A DNA stretch of 64,000 nt from Halioxenophilus aromaticivorans (GTDB lineage Bacteria; Pseudomonadota; Gammaproteobacteria; Pseudomonadales; Cellvibrionaceae): NCBI RefSeq assembly GCF_042850945.1, contig NZ_AP031496.1:5642001-5706000 (forward strand), read 5' to 3'. Made by a program: the position numbers and the translations under genes. Below the pieces are notes generated by a model, which saw nothing but the letters and a program-made list of their open reading frames with translations, ran no database searches and was not told the origin of the DNA. Below are positions 44,595 to 52,386 of this stretch, piece by piece. Position 1 is the stretch's first letter. Every line of letters starts with the position of its first letter.

Positions 44595-44638
44595 TACAGC
44601 AAAATCGTATCGACGACACCAATTATGATTTTGCTGTA
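44595..44638 (-). promoter_or_regulatory. Perfect 12-bp inverted repeat between aminotransferase and permease genes
   Basis: TACAGCAAAATC (44595-44606) and GATTTTGCTGTA (44627-44638) enclose a 20-nt spacer. On the minus strand it falls after the aminotransferase stop and 17 nt before the permease ATG. It may be a leader hairpin, a processing site or a repressor operator. It has no terminator-like U-run. Confidence 0.6.
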
Positions 44639-44656
44639 AAGAGGTTAATATTCTTA

Positions 44657-45907
44657 TTAATTGTGCAAGTTGGGATGTACGGAAGAGCTAACTGACACAA
44701 TACATTTACACAATATCTCACTAGCTAATTTGGCGTCTTCTACAGTCAACGATGATGGAGCAATTCGTATGTTTCTGTCTTCAGCGTCATAACCATATGG
44801 AAATGTAGCTCCTGCAGGAGTTAACGTTAATCCGAACGTCTTAGCAAGATCGACAACTTTTTTTGCACATCCGGGCAACAAGTTAACCGAGATAAAATAA
44901 CCTCCATCCGGACGACGCCAACTAGCTAAATTTCCGCTGGACAAATATTGATCAAACACATCAAGAATCACGTCGAACTTTTTCCTCAATATGTTAGCGT
45001 GCAGGTTAGCATGAGTCATCAAACCATCAATATCTTGGAAAAAATTAACGTGACGGAGTTGATTAATTTTGTCTGGACCAATAGTTTGGAAGCCTAACTG
45101 CTTTCTAAAATAGGAAATGTTTTTCTCACTGGCAGCTACCATTGCAACTCCAGCACCGGGAAATGTCAATTTAGAGGTGGAACCAAATAGGTAGGCTCTT
45201 TCGGGATTGCTTGCTAATTTACAAGCCTCGAGTAAGTTTGCAATCTGGGTACCCTTGTTACCCAGATGATGCACCGCGTATGCGTTGTCACAGAATATTC
45301 GAAAATCTCCTGCGGCAGTATCCATGAATGCGAGGCGATTGATAGTCTCGTCACTGTAGCAAATCCCTGTAGGGTTGCTGTATTTAGGGACACACCATAT
45401 ACCCTTTATCAAATGATCGCTTTTTACGAGGTTTTCCACTATATCCATATCCGGACCGTCTTCATTGAGCGGAACAGCAATCATTTGTATACCTAAACTT
45501 TCACACAATGAAAAATGCCTATCGTACCCTGGGGTAGGGCATAGGAACTTAATAGCCCCTTGACTTAGCCAGCCTGGCCCATTGGTCGTACCTTGAATTA
45601 AAGCTAGTGCAAGGGCGTTATACATTAAATTAAGACTAGAATTACCGGCCACAATTATTTCAGTAACATTAACATCCATGTATTTAGAGAATAAATCCTT
45701 TGCTTCATTTATTCCGTCGATACCACCATAATTCCTGACATCTACCCCATCACGAGTAATACAGTTCATTTTGTTGACACACGTTAATAGTTCGTTAGAT
45801 AAATCTAGCTGCTCTTGACAGGGGTTTCCTCTAGCCATATTAAGTTGCTGGTTTTGTATCGTATTTTTCTGGCAAAAATCTTTTAATTGAGTATCTATCA
45901 TGTTCAT
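44657..45907 (-). CDS. PLP-dependent aminotransferase (aspartate aminotransferase type Ic-like)
   Basis: The 416-residue fold-type I enzyme has PTPGYDRHFSLCE, CVPKYSNPTG (177-181 SNPTG), FCDNAYAVHH with the PLP-contacting Asp207 and Tyr210, and the Schiff-base lysine in FGSTSKLTFPGAG at Lys246. The N-terminal ARGNPCQEQLDLS fits the Ic subgroup, which is close to MocR-domain aminotransferases. Substrate is not fixed. It is placed 35 nt after the hydroxy-acid oxidase gene, so it could aminate the 2-oxo acid that enzyme makes. Confidence 0.87.
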   Translation of the reverse strand: MNMIDTQLKDFCQKNTIQNQQLNMARGNPCQEQLDLSNELLTCVNKMNCITRDGVDVRNYGGIDGINEAKDLFSKYMDVNVTEIIVAGNSSLNLMYNALALALIQGTTNGPGWLSQGAIKFLCPTPGYDRHFSLCESLGIQMIAVPLNEDGPDMDIVENLVKSDHLIKGIWCVPKYSNPTGICYSDETINRLAFMDTAAGDFRIFCDNAYAVHHLGNKGTQIANLLEACKLASNPERAYLFGSTSKLTFPGAGVAMVAASEKNISYFRKQLGFQTIGPDKINQLRHVNFFQDIDGLMTHANLHANILRKKFDVILDVFDQYLSSGNLASWRRPDGGYFISVNLLPGCAKKVVDLAKTFGLTLTPAGATFPYGYDAEDRNIRIAPSSLTVEDAKLASEILCKCIVSVSSSVHPNLHN

Positions 45908-45942
45908 TAGAATGCTCCGTATCGGAATGGTCTGGTAAATTA

Positions 45943-47001
45943 TTAAATGATCGATAGTGTCGTTGAATTTACATTGGATATGCTGGATATTCCCAGCTGT
46001 GCACAGGCGTCCTCTAGTTCACATTTAAGTATGTTGTAAATTTCTTCAACTCCACGCTGACCTTGGACTGACAGCCCGTATATATAAGGCCTACCTACTA
46101 ACACGGCTTTTGCACCTAACGCTAGAGCTTTTATTACATCTATTCCATTCGTAATGCCTCCATCCATAAATATTTCTACGTCCCTTCCAATAGCTAGAGA
46201 AATATCCTGCAGACAGTCGATTGGCGCGGGCATTTGATCTAACTGCCTACCGCCGTGATTCGACACTACAATACCATCTACGCCCAAATCAGCAGCTTTA
46301 ATAGCATCGTCCTTGTGCATAATACCTTTCAGTATTACTGGGATTCTGGATTGTTCTTTTATCCAGGTTATATCTTGCCAAGTCAAAGCATGTCTAATTG
46401 GGCTTCCATCGCCCCTCCTAGGTAAACCATCTAACATAGGCTGCGTTAAATTGCCCATTTTTACGTCACCCGGAAGCTTGAAGTGGTTCCGCATCATACG
46501 TTCACGTCTAGGCGGGAAGAAAGCGTCAACTGTGACAACCAGAGCGTTATAGTTTGCGTTCTGTGCTCTATCTATTAAAGATTCTGCATTTTCTTTACAC
46601 CCATAACAGTAGAGCTGAAACCATAGGTTGTTATCTGACATTTGGGATAAATGCTCTAGGTCGAAATGTGAATCTGTACTGCATATTGCTACTGTATTAA
46701 CTCGACTTGAAACCTTAACAACCGCAACTTCGGCATCTTCATGAAATAACTTCAAAGGACTTGTAGGAGCAAAAATAATCGGCGCGGATATCTTCCTCCC
46801 GAAGATTATTGTTTCTACATTTATGCCTTCTACATTATTAAGTATCCTTGGCATAACTTTATATTTATCGAACGCATTTCTGTTGTTTTCAACGGACCAG
46901 TCTCTACCGGCCCCGCCTTCAACATAATCCCAAACTTCACTCGAAAGTTTATTTTTTGAGGCTTTAGCGTAATCTGCTACGTTAACTAGACTTGTGTACA
47001 T
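45943..47001 (-). CDS. FMN-dependent 2-hydroxy-acid oxidase/dehydrogenase
   Basis: I prefer ATG 47001 (about 352 residues), which gives MYTSLVNVADYAKASKNKLS, aligned with hydroxymandelate and lactate oxidases; an upstream ATG at 47019 adds six residues. The family signature SNHGGRQLD contains the catalytic His and substrate Arg, FAPTSPLKLFHEDAE binds FMN, and MDGGI and VGRPYIYG bind the phosphate. The enzyme oxidises 2-hydroxy acids to 2-oxo acids. Its start lies inside the hydroxylase gene, indicating coupling. Confidence 0.9.
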   Translation of the reverse strand: MYTSLVNVADYAKASKNKLSSEVWDYVEGGAGRDWSVENNRNAFDKYKVMPRILNNVEGINVETIIFGRKISAPIIFAPTSPLKLFHEDAEVAVVKVSSRVNTVAICSTDSHFDLEHLSQMSDNNLWFQLYCYGCKENAESLIDRAQNANYNALVVTVDAFFPPRRERMMRNHFKLPGDVKMGNLTQPMLDGLPRRGDGSPIRHALTWQDITWIKEQSRIPVILKGIMHKDDAIKAADLGVDGIVVSNHGGRQLDQMPAPIDCLQDISLAIGRDVEIFMDGGITNGIDVIKALALGAKAVLVGRPYIYGLSVQGQRGVEEIYNILKCELEDACAQLGISSISNVNSTTLSII

Positions 47002-47956
47002 AACATTCCCGGTTTTCATTAGCTAAGGATGAATTGTTAGATAGAGAAATAGTTTGCAAATCAACTACTCTATTTGTATTCTGATTTAAATTTCCGTAAC
47101 AACGCTGCAGCCATCGGTCACCCAATATAGGGCCTCTCGCATGCAAGCATCTTAAGTTATTAAATATAATCATGTCTCCCGGGCGCCACTCAATCTCAAC
47201 GTACGTTTCCCGAGCTCTCTCTTTTAGCTCCTCAAGTGCAATTTTCGCCTCTATTGTAAGCGGCTCTACATTGTGCAGCGATACCGCTATCTCCAACTGA
47301 TCTCCTTTTCTACACAGTATGGGGGCGCGAATTTTTCCATTGTCGTTAAAGGTTTCAGGCGGGTGGTGGAGATAATTTTTCTTCATGAGCTCAAATAGAG
47401 TATTGTCTGATAACTTTTCCACAACCTCACTTAAAAGGGCAAGTTTTGTAGGCGTATTATGTTCGTCCCTGAGACAAAGCAGAGAGAGAATGTGTGGTCT
47501 AATTTGACGCTCAAGATAGGCTCCGTCGGTATGGAATTCAAAGTCGACAATACCATTACTTGAAATCGAATCCTTCAGGCTTAGAATAGGAGCTACTTCA
47601 TGCACCAGAACTCCGTTTTTCTCTTGTAGGAAGGAATATGGAATGTAACCTAGTGCGGACACGACTCCTAGTAACACAGCCTCACTTATGTGGCGCTTAG
47701 ATTCTGGTCTAATACCGTCAGAAGGGGTAATCGGTAACGTGCTGTCTATGGGTAAGTTTTTAAAAACAACCACCCCATTTCTATGCAGTATTTCTGTTCT
47801 ATAACCTTCCAGCTTATCTTTGAGGTATCTCTCTGCAATAATCTTGGATAGGCGTATAAATGACTCTGCTTCATGCAAGGTGTTTTGTAGCGAATATAAG
47901 TCAGCTAAATAATTTATTCTATCTTCATCGCTTAAATAGATATCTATGATGTCCAT
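46982..47956 (-). CDS. VioC/AsnO/clavaminate-synthase-like Fe(II)/2-oxoglutarate hydroxylase
   Basis: The 324-residue protein has the Fe-binding HxD in VDFEFHTDGAY (His142, Asp144), distal His272 in IFNNLRCLHARG, and the 2-oxoglutarate Arg in RWLQRCYGN. The layout resembles L-arginine, L-asparagine and L-lysine hydroxylases (VioC, AsnO, KDO), which typically use free amino acids. The first gene of the minus-strand cluster. It overlaps the oxidase gene by about 20-38 nt. Cytoplasmic; substrate unknown. Confidence 0.85.
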   Translation of the reverse strand: MDIIDIYLSDEDRINYLADLYSLQNTLHEAESFIRLSKIIAERYLKDKLEGYRTEILHRNGVVVFKNLPIDSTLPITPSDGIRPESKRHISEAVLLGVVSALGYIPYSFLQEKNGVLVHEVAPILSLKDSISSNGIVDFEFHTDGAYLERQIRPHILSLLCLRDEHNTPTKLALLSEVVEKLSDNTLFELMKKNYLHHPPETFNDNGKIRAPILCRKGDQLEIAVSLHNVEPLTIEAKIALEELKERARETYVEIEWRPGDMIIFNNLRCLHARGPILGDRWLQRCYGNLNQNTNRVVDLQTISLSNNSSLANENRECYVHKSS

Positions 47957-48527
47957 TGATTCAACTCTCTTGGTTTTCTTTAATACTTGTCAGTCGTATT
48001 GATTCAAGTATTAAAACTTGGTGTTGATTAAATATTCTTAAAAGCCAATCAAATTTCTGGGGTATATCTTCGGGTTACATTGCTCGTCAAATCTATCTAT
48101 TTCATGTGTCAGGTACATTACATTTTGAATGGCAATGTAAAATATTTTCTTGTTAAGAAATCGGAATAATATTGACCCTTTGCATTGTTTTTAATCATTC
48201 AATTCACTTACCGCTTTAAAGCAAGCCATCTAAGTTAATTTGGCGTAGTAATTATTTTTGATGAGAGCAATAACGCATGGGTAAAAAGGCTATTGAACTT
48301 AATATATTAAGAATCTAAGTTGCCAAAAGTTCGGCATATTTGTACATTTTTTTGTCATTTTGTACAGAGGTCTAATAGTACCAAACACATTAATAAGGGA
48401 GAATGTCAGGAGTCCGTTTAGGTGCAAATGCTTTTATTTCACCGGGGCTGGCATCTATTTTCTCTTTTGGCGATACCTTTCCAATTTTGGAGACAATCAT
48501 GCTTGCCAAACTCTATTTAAGTATTAG
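47957..48527. other. Gene-free leader region of the amino-acid cluster
   Basis: About 570 nt of AT-rich DNA upstream of the hydroxylase gene, with no accepted open frame. The cluster promoter should lie at its left end reading leftward. The right end meets the repeat family at 48524. Confidence 0.4.
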
Positions 48528-48615
48528 CTAGACACCCATAGTCTTTGGGAGACACCCACGCATAGTGAATAGAACGTTAGCAAGACATGCATAAGTTGAT
48601 GAAGTTATAGATTAT
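48524..48615 (+). repeat. GACACCCA repeats and TAGCAAGACA element
   Basis: Cores start at 48531 and 48551, then the related 38-bp TAGCAAGACATGCATAAG element at 48578-48615 leads into the ATG of the next gene at 48614. The stretch GTCTTTGGGAGACACCCACG is shared with 30647-30667. Confidence 0.85.
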
Positions 48616-48826
48616 GGCCAACGCGCTCCTATTGCTCGGTTTCGCTTCATTATTCATTATCCCATTCGTATTCTTAGTAAGCATGGCTCAGATTTTTATA
48701 TGCTTCCGATCCAAGAGCTTTTTCAACTTTAAAGTCCTAGCTAGCGCGATTTATTTGTCATTGATCTACTTTTGTATCAAAAACGTGGTTGATTGGGTGG
48801 TCTTGAATGATTCTAATCTTAGCTAG
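48614..48826 (+). CDS. Small two-TM membrane protein ending in a repeat
   Basis: The 70-residue protein has membrane segments at about 3-28 and 40-60. Its last residues, NLS, and the stop codon lie inside TTAGCTAGACACCCACA at 48819. Its start overlaps the end of the TAGCAAGACA element. It thus occupies exactly the space between two members of the repeat family, like a cassette. Function unknown. Confidence 0.5.
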   Translation: MANALLLLGFASLFIIPFVFLVSMAQIFICFRSKSFFNFKVLASAIYLSLIYFCIKNVVDWVVLNDSNLS

Positions 48827-48898
48827 ACACCCACATTTAGAATATTAAGCGAAATCATCAATTCACAAATACTCACTCAAACATGGGTGATCAGATAG
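48819..48898 (+). repeat. GACACCCA repeat and 37-bp leader element
   Basis: The repeat core at 48826 is followed by the third copy of the 37-bp leader (48862-48898), 6 nt before the ATG at 48905. The arrangement copies 30748-30834, so repeat, leader and gene were duplicated together. Confidence 0.85.
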
Positions 48899-49324
48899 AA
48901 GATTATGAGAAAAAGAGCGATAGCAAACGTAGCATCTATTTGGATAGTTTTTATTCTCGTTGTTTTTTCTGCGCATGAGGCCTTTGGTCTGTGGGCGGCA
49001 GTTGCAGGCGGTTTGTCGTGGAGCTTAGCTTGGGCGATATATGTTAATTGGATCAACAAGAAACATAGAATAGCGGTAGAGGAATACATCAAAGATTATT
49101 CAATTGTTGAAAAACCATTGTATGAGTACCATGGCATGACCGATTTTTATTTCAGCAGAAAGCTGTGTCGTGGACAAATTAAACTGGATGATCAGGGGAT
49201 TCATCTAAGCCTCAATTCTGCTTATAGAATTGCCTGGGATTGTATCAAAGGAGTTACGTTGATCGAAGGGTCTGATTCGATATTAGCTAGATTATTCCTT
49301 CGACGCGATCCTAACTCCAAGGTA

Positions 49325-50413
49325 TTAACCCGGTGGAAATATACGTCTGCTAGGCGGCATAGCTGATATATTCATTGTTAAAATATTTCCTGACCCGACT
49401 TGGCTTTCTTTGCAGCATCGCCATGTGAGATTGTGCCTTAGACTTTAATTGCTTTTTATTTCTAGCCGGCTTACCACTGTGAACACCTTTCTTTAGATCA
49501 CAGTTTAAATACTCGTCAGGATTAAGCTCTGGAGAATACGCAGGTAGATAAAACACCTCAATCATCTCTTTGTGATCCTCTAGCCATTCTTTGACCGGCT
49601 TGCAATGATGCACTCGTAAGTTATCCAAAATTAAAAATACCTTGCGGTCAGCTGAATTAACTAAGCGCATCATAAAATCGATAAGTATGTCGCCGTTCAT
49701 GGTTCCTTCGAAAAACCGAAACCGAACTTTGCCCTGATTCGTGACTGCAGATATCATGTTGATCGACTCAGAATTTGCGTTTAGCTTGATTACCGGCGTC
49801 TTTCCCTTCGGGGCGTAACCTCGTTCGTGCTGGCAATTGTTACGCAAGCCTGTTTCGTCACCCCAATATATCTCGGCATTTTCAGACTTCGCGCGCGCTT
49901 TGATGTCTGGATATTCTTCTTTAAGCCACTTCTTTACTTCTGGTGCTCGTTGCTCATAAGCGCGCTTCTGAGGCTTTTGTGGCGTCATTCCCCAGCGTTT
50001 CAAGTAATCGCCAACCGTTCTTACCGCTAGCTCAACTCCATACTCTTGAAGAATTAGCTGCTGTACTGATTGGCGAGTCCACAATGCATAGTCCAACCGC
50101 AGTTGATCTGGCGTCCTATTTGTTATCAGGCTTTTAATTCTGTCGCTCTGCTCCTTGGACAGAAGTGTTCCTTCGCCTTTTTTAGGTCCGCGCTTATTGA
50201 TTTTTAATTTGTTGGGAGGAATTTTCAGCCACCTCCCAACGGTATCGGGGTGAGCTCCAACGATTTCAGAAATTTCTGCTCGAGTCATTCCTGTCTTGCG
50301 CAACTTTTGCGCCGTACGTCGTTTTTCTTCTATTGCGTCGAATGATAGAGTGCGAGTGTCTGGTTTACTGTTCATCCGAGCATTATATCAGATATATACA
50401 CTCACCGGGTTAA
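49325..50413 (-). mobile_element. IS630-family insertion sequence, copy 2
   Basis: It is 1,089 bp with the same ends as copy 1 (37044-38132) and a TA duplication at 49323-49324 and 50414-50415, in inverted orientation relative to copy 1. The intact, precisely reconstructable target gene shows this insertion is recent. Confidence 0.96.
49350..50375 (-). CDS. IS630-family transposase
   Basis: The 341-residue DDE transposase is identical in amino-acid sequence to the copy at 37082 (WGDETGLRNN, LILDNLRVHH, SPELNPDEYL). No disabling change is visible, so both copies may be active. Confidence 0.96.
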   Translation of the reverse strand: MNSKPDTRTLSFDAIEEKRRTAQKLRKTGMTRAEISEIVGAHPDTVGRWLKIPPNKLKINKRGPKKGEGTLLSKEQSDRIKSLITNRTPDQLRLDYALWTRQSVQQLILQEYGVELAVRTVGDYLKRWGMTPQKPQKRAYEQRAPEVKKWLKEEYPDIKARAKSENAEIYWGDETGLRNNCQHERGYAPKGKTPVIKLNANSESINMISAVTNQGKVRFRFFEGTMNGDILIDFMMRLVNSADRKVFLILDNLRVHHCKPVKEWLEDHKEMIEVFYLPAYSPELNPDEYLNCDLKKGVHSGKPARNKKQLKSKAQSHMAMLQRKPSRVRKYFNNEYISYAA

Positions 50414-50505
50414 TAGTAGAGGATAAATTGTTTGTTATTTGGGATGATAGTTTTAACGAGATTATTCCAGATACCGTCTATTTTATTGACTCTAGGAATC
50501 GGGAC

Positions 50506-50587
50506 TAGCAAGATACACATAAGTCGATGAAGTTTTAGATTATTGAATCGTAGCTAGACACCCAAGAATCTTAGTTAGACACCCACA
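50506..50587 (+). repeat. TAGCAAGATACAC element and two GACACCCA repeats
   Basis: The 38-bp TAGCAAGA element (50506-50543) begins at the stop of the interrupted gene. Cores follow at 50557 (TAGCTAGACACCCAAG) and 50578 (TTAGTTAGACACCCACA), which open RAYT unit 2. Confidence 0.85.
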
Positions 50588-51837
50588 TTATAAAATGTCC
50601 AATATCGCCAAATTTTGGCGCGCGCAGCCAAACAAACACAAATTTTTAGCTTGCTAGATGGCAAAAAATGGAATTTTGGAGATGCAGTGGATGATTTGCG
50701 GAGTTACAGATGAGGCCGGCCCGTCGAGATCTGGTCGACTTGCCGTTGTAGTTGGATTGGGAATGTCTTAGCCGAAGTAACGTCGGTTCTGCGCTATGGC
50801 CGGAACTCTTTGATAACCCAGAATCTGCGCTGCCAACTTTGTTACTTGGTGGCAGCCAGCTAGATTCGACGTTTTGTCTTCAAACGATTGCGCTAGCTCT
50901 AGCCAACGATCATTGCTCATGGATAACCGCTGGAGTATGGGCGGCAGGCTTTGTTCGACATATCCACGTTTATCGGCCCGCATTACCCTACCTGTCCAGT
51001 CGACAAGCTCTAGGTAGTCGCCCAATTCAAAAGGAATGCCGCTGTGCTCATCTTGCGGCAGGGAGCCAATGAACGGTGCCAACGGCTCTGGTTGCGCTTT
51101 GTTTTTCTTTAAGGAGTTAATACGCCGCTGAATGGAAGTGTGGTCCGAGTTTTCCGGCTTATCAGCCATTTTAGCTCTAATAGGGTTCAAGTCGACGTAG
51201 GCCATGCATGCCAGCAGAGCCTTTTCATCCAGCAAAGCCTGTGATGTGAACCGGCCTTCCCAGAACCTACCTTTACACCCGTCCTCGGCGTTGGCACGGC
51301 GGGCGATAGGCTCATTTAACGCCCGCATAAACCAGCTGATGCTCTGCAGCTGGCTACGCCAGTCATCCAGCTTATCGCTCACTGCATCCATCTGAGCTCG
51401 GTTTAAGGCCTCACCGTTTAAGTACCGCTGCGTAAGCAGCGTGCCTTTATACAGCTGGTGCCAGCGCTCACACACCTCCCTATCGCTAAGGGATTCCCCC
51501 AGCTGCGTATCCACGTGCAGCACCACATGCAAGTGATTACTCATCACCGCATAGGCGCAGATATCTATCGTGAACACGCTCGCAAGCTCCAATAGCCTAT
51601 CCTCAACCCACTGGCGGCGATGCTCATAAGACTCACCCGTATAGGCATCCTCACCACAAAGAAACGCTCTGCGAACGCAGCGAGACGTACAGTGATAATA
51701 AGGGGTTACTTCCAGAGATACCTGCCTATTCCTAGCCCGAGCCATCGTTCACCTCCATGTGATTGGATACTGGTTATTTATCCACCCTTTCGGTGGCAAG
51801 TCAACCGCGTTCTTCAATTTTGAGATGGGTGTCTTAC
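50571..51837. mobile_element. RAYT unit 2 bounded by inverted GACACCCA repeats
   Basis: The unit runs from the repeat at 50571 to a reversed ATGGGTGTCTTAC at 51825-51837. It contains a palindrome CGCCAAATTTTGGCG (50606-50620), about 150 nt of non-coding DNA, and the minus-strand RAYT gene. Its layout and sequence parallel 33254-34518. Its right end cuts into a Tae4-type effector gene. Confidence 0.68.
50768..51745 (-). CDS. REP-associated tyrosine transposase (RAYT), second copy
   Basis: The 325-residue protein is nearly identical to the copy at 33451, with the HUH site MSNHLHVVLHV and AYVDLNPIRAKM intact. Differences are scattered substitutions only, mainly in the last third. Both copies appear functional. 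Same GGAGGTG ribosome site. Confidence 0.93.
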   Translation of the reverse strand: MARARNRQVSLEVTPYYHCTSRCVRRAFLCGEDAYTGESYEHRRQWVEDRLLELASVFTIDICAYAVMSNHLHVVLHVDTQLGESLSDREVCERWHQLYKGTLLTQRYLNGEALNRAQMDAVSDKLDDWRSQLQSISWFMRALNEPIARRANAEDGCKGRFWEGRFTSQALLDEKALLACMAYVDLNPIRAKMADKPENSDHTSIQRRINSLKKNKAQPEPLAPFIGSLPQDEHSGIPFELGDYLELVDWTGRVMRADKRGYVEQSLPPILQRLSMSNDRWLELAQSFEDKTSNLAGCHQVTKLAAQILGYQRVPAIAQNRRYFG

Positions 51838-51841
51838 TTAG

Positions 51842-51997
51842 AAGGAGTTTTACTTACAAAGGCATGGCATCGTAATATTTGAAGTTGACGATTGGACTGA
51901 CGTAACCGGGCATGCGACCATTTGGAACGGCGTTGATTGTTCTGATAAATGTTATTTTTCAAACGTTAGGAAAGCTCTTATATGGGAATTAGCCTAA
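51842..51997 (+). pseudogene. 3' fragment of a Tae4-type type VI secretion amidase effector gene
   Basis: The frame encodes 51 residues: RHGIVIFEVDDWTDVTGHAT, IWNGVDCSDKCYF and a stop at 51995-51997. It matches the Tae4 C-terminus, where GHVTLWNG carries the catalytic His and two conserved Cys follow. The N-terminal about 100 residues with the catalytic Cys are missing. The frame is closed by a TAG at 51839-51841, right at the reversed repeat, so the RAYT unit end replaced the 5' part. The product, if made, cannot be an active peptidoglycan amidase. Confidence 0.85.
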
Positions 51998-52353
51998 TGC
52001 GCAATTACTTAACAGTCCTGGTATCATCAACTTCTTTATTGGCTTGCGCCTCTTCATCGAGCTCTAACTCATTCAGCGAATGGGAGCTGTTCAAGTCTTA
52101 CAGCCTTTCATCTTGTATTGCCACCCATTATGAAGAAAGCAATATCTATCAAGATGCCATAGATGCACTTAATGGGTATAGAGAGTTCGGGAGTCTACCA
52201 TTAGAGGCGTACCATGAGGTAAGCGCCGTCATTAACAGTTACAGCCCGGAACAGTACCGGTCTAAAGCCGGGAATATTTCAGAGTTGGCAATGTGTGTAG
52301 TCATTCAAAACTCTAAGGATATCAAAGATATTTACGCCAAATACGCAAGGTAA
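51997..52353 (+). CDS. Tai4-type type VI secretion immunity lipoprotein
   Basis: The ATG at 51997 overlaps the effector stop (TAATG), the expected coupling of an effector/immunity pair; an in-frame ATG at 51982 with AGGAAAG upstream is an alternative. The product is about 118 residues with a lipoprotein signal (LVSSTSLLAC) and the Tai4 pattern: LFKSYSLSSCIATHY, GYREFGSLPLEAYHEVSAVI and ISELAMCVVIQNSKDI. Tai4 blocks Tae4 in the periplasm. The gene is intact, while the effector is truncated, so it is an orphan immunity gene. Confidence 0.85.
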   Translation: MRNYLTVLVSSTSLLACASSSSSNSFSEWELFKSYSLSSCIATHYEESNIYQDAIDALNGYREFGSLPLEAYHEVSAVINSYSPEQYRSKAGNISELAMCVVIQNSKDIKDIYAKYAR

Positions 52354-52366
52354 ATTCGTTTCGGCA

Positions 52367-52386
52367 GCCGCCAGACACCCACTCAT
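52367..52386 (+). repeat. GACACCCA repeat between two Tai4-like genes
   Basis: CCGCCAGACACCCACTCATAG has the core at 52374. It lies between the stop of the first Tai4 gene and the signal-peptide codons of the second, replacing the latter's start. Confidence 0.85.

Larger units (their letters stand above)
48905..50508 (+). pseudogene. PH/YcxB-like membrane protein gene interrupted by IS630
   Basis: Residues up to RRDPNSK match the paralogue at 30835 closely. IS630 copy 2 then interrupts the frame at a TA. Removing the element and one TA restores a continuous frame: KVVEDKLFVIWDDSFNEIIP, DTVYFIDSRNRD and a stop at 50506-50508. This shows the native C-terminus, which is missing in the 30835 copy. 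The stop TAG is also the first three bases of a TAGCAAGATACAC element. Confidence 0.9.

Noticed and set aside
37044..50413. Functional composite transposon between the two IS630 copies
   Set aside because: Each IS630 copy has its own TA duplication and copy 2 interrupts a local gene precisely, which fits two independent insertions.
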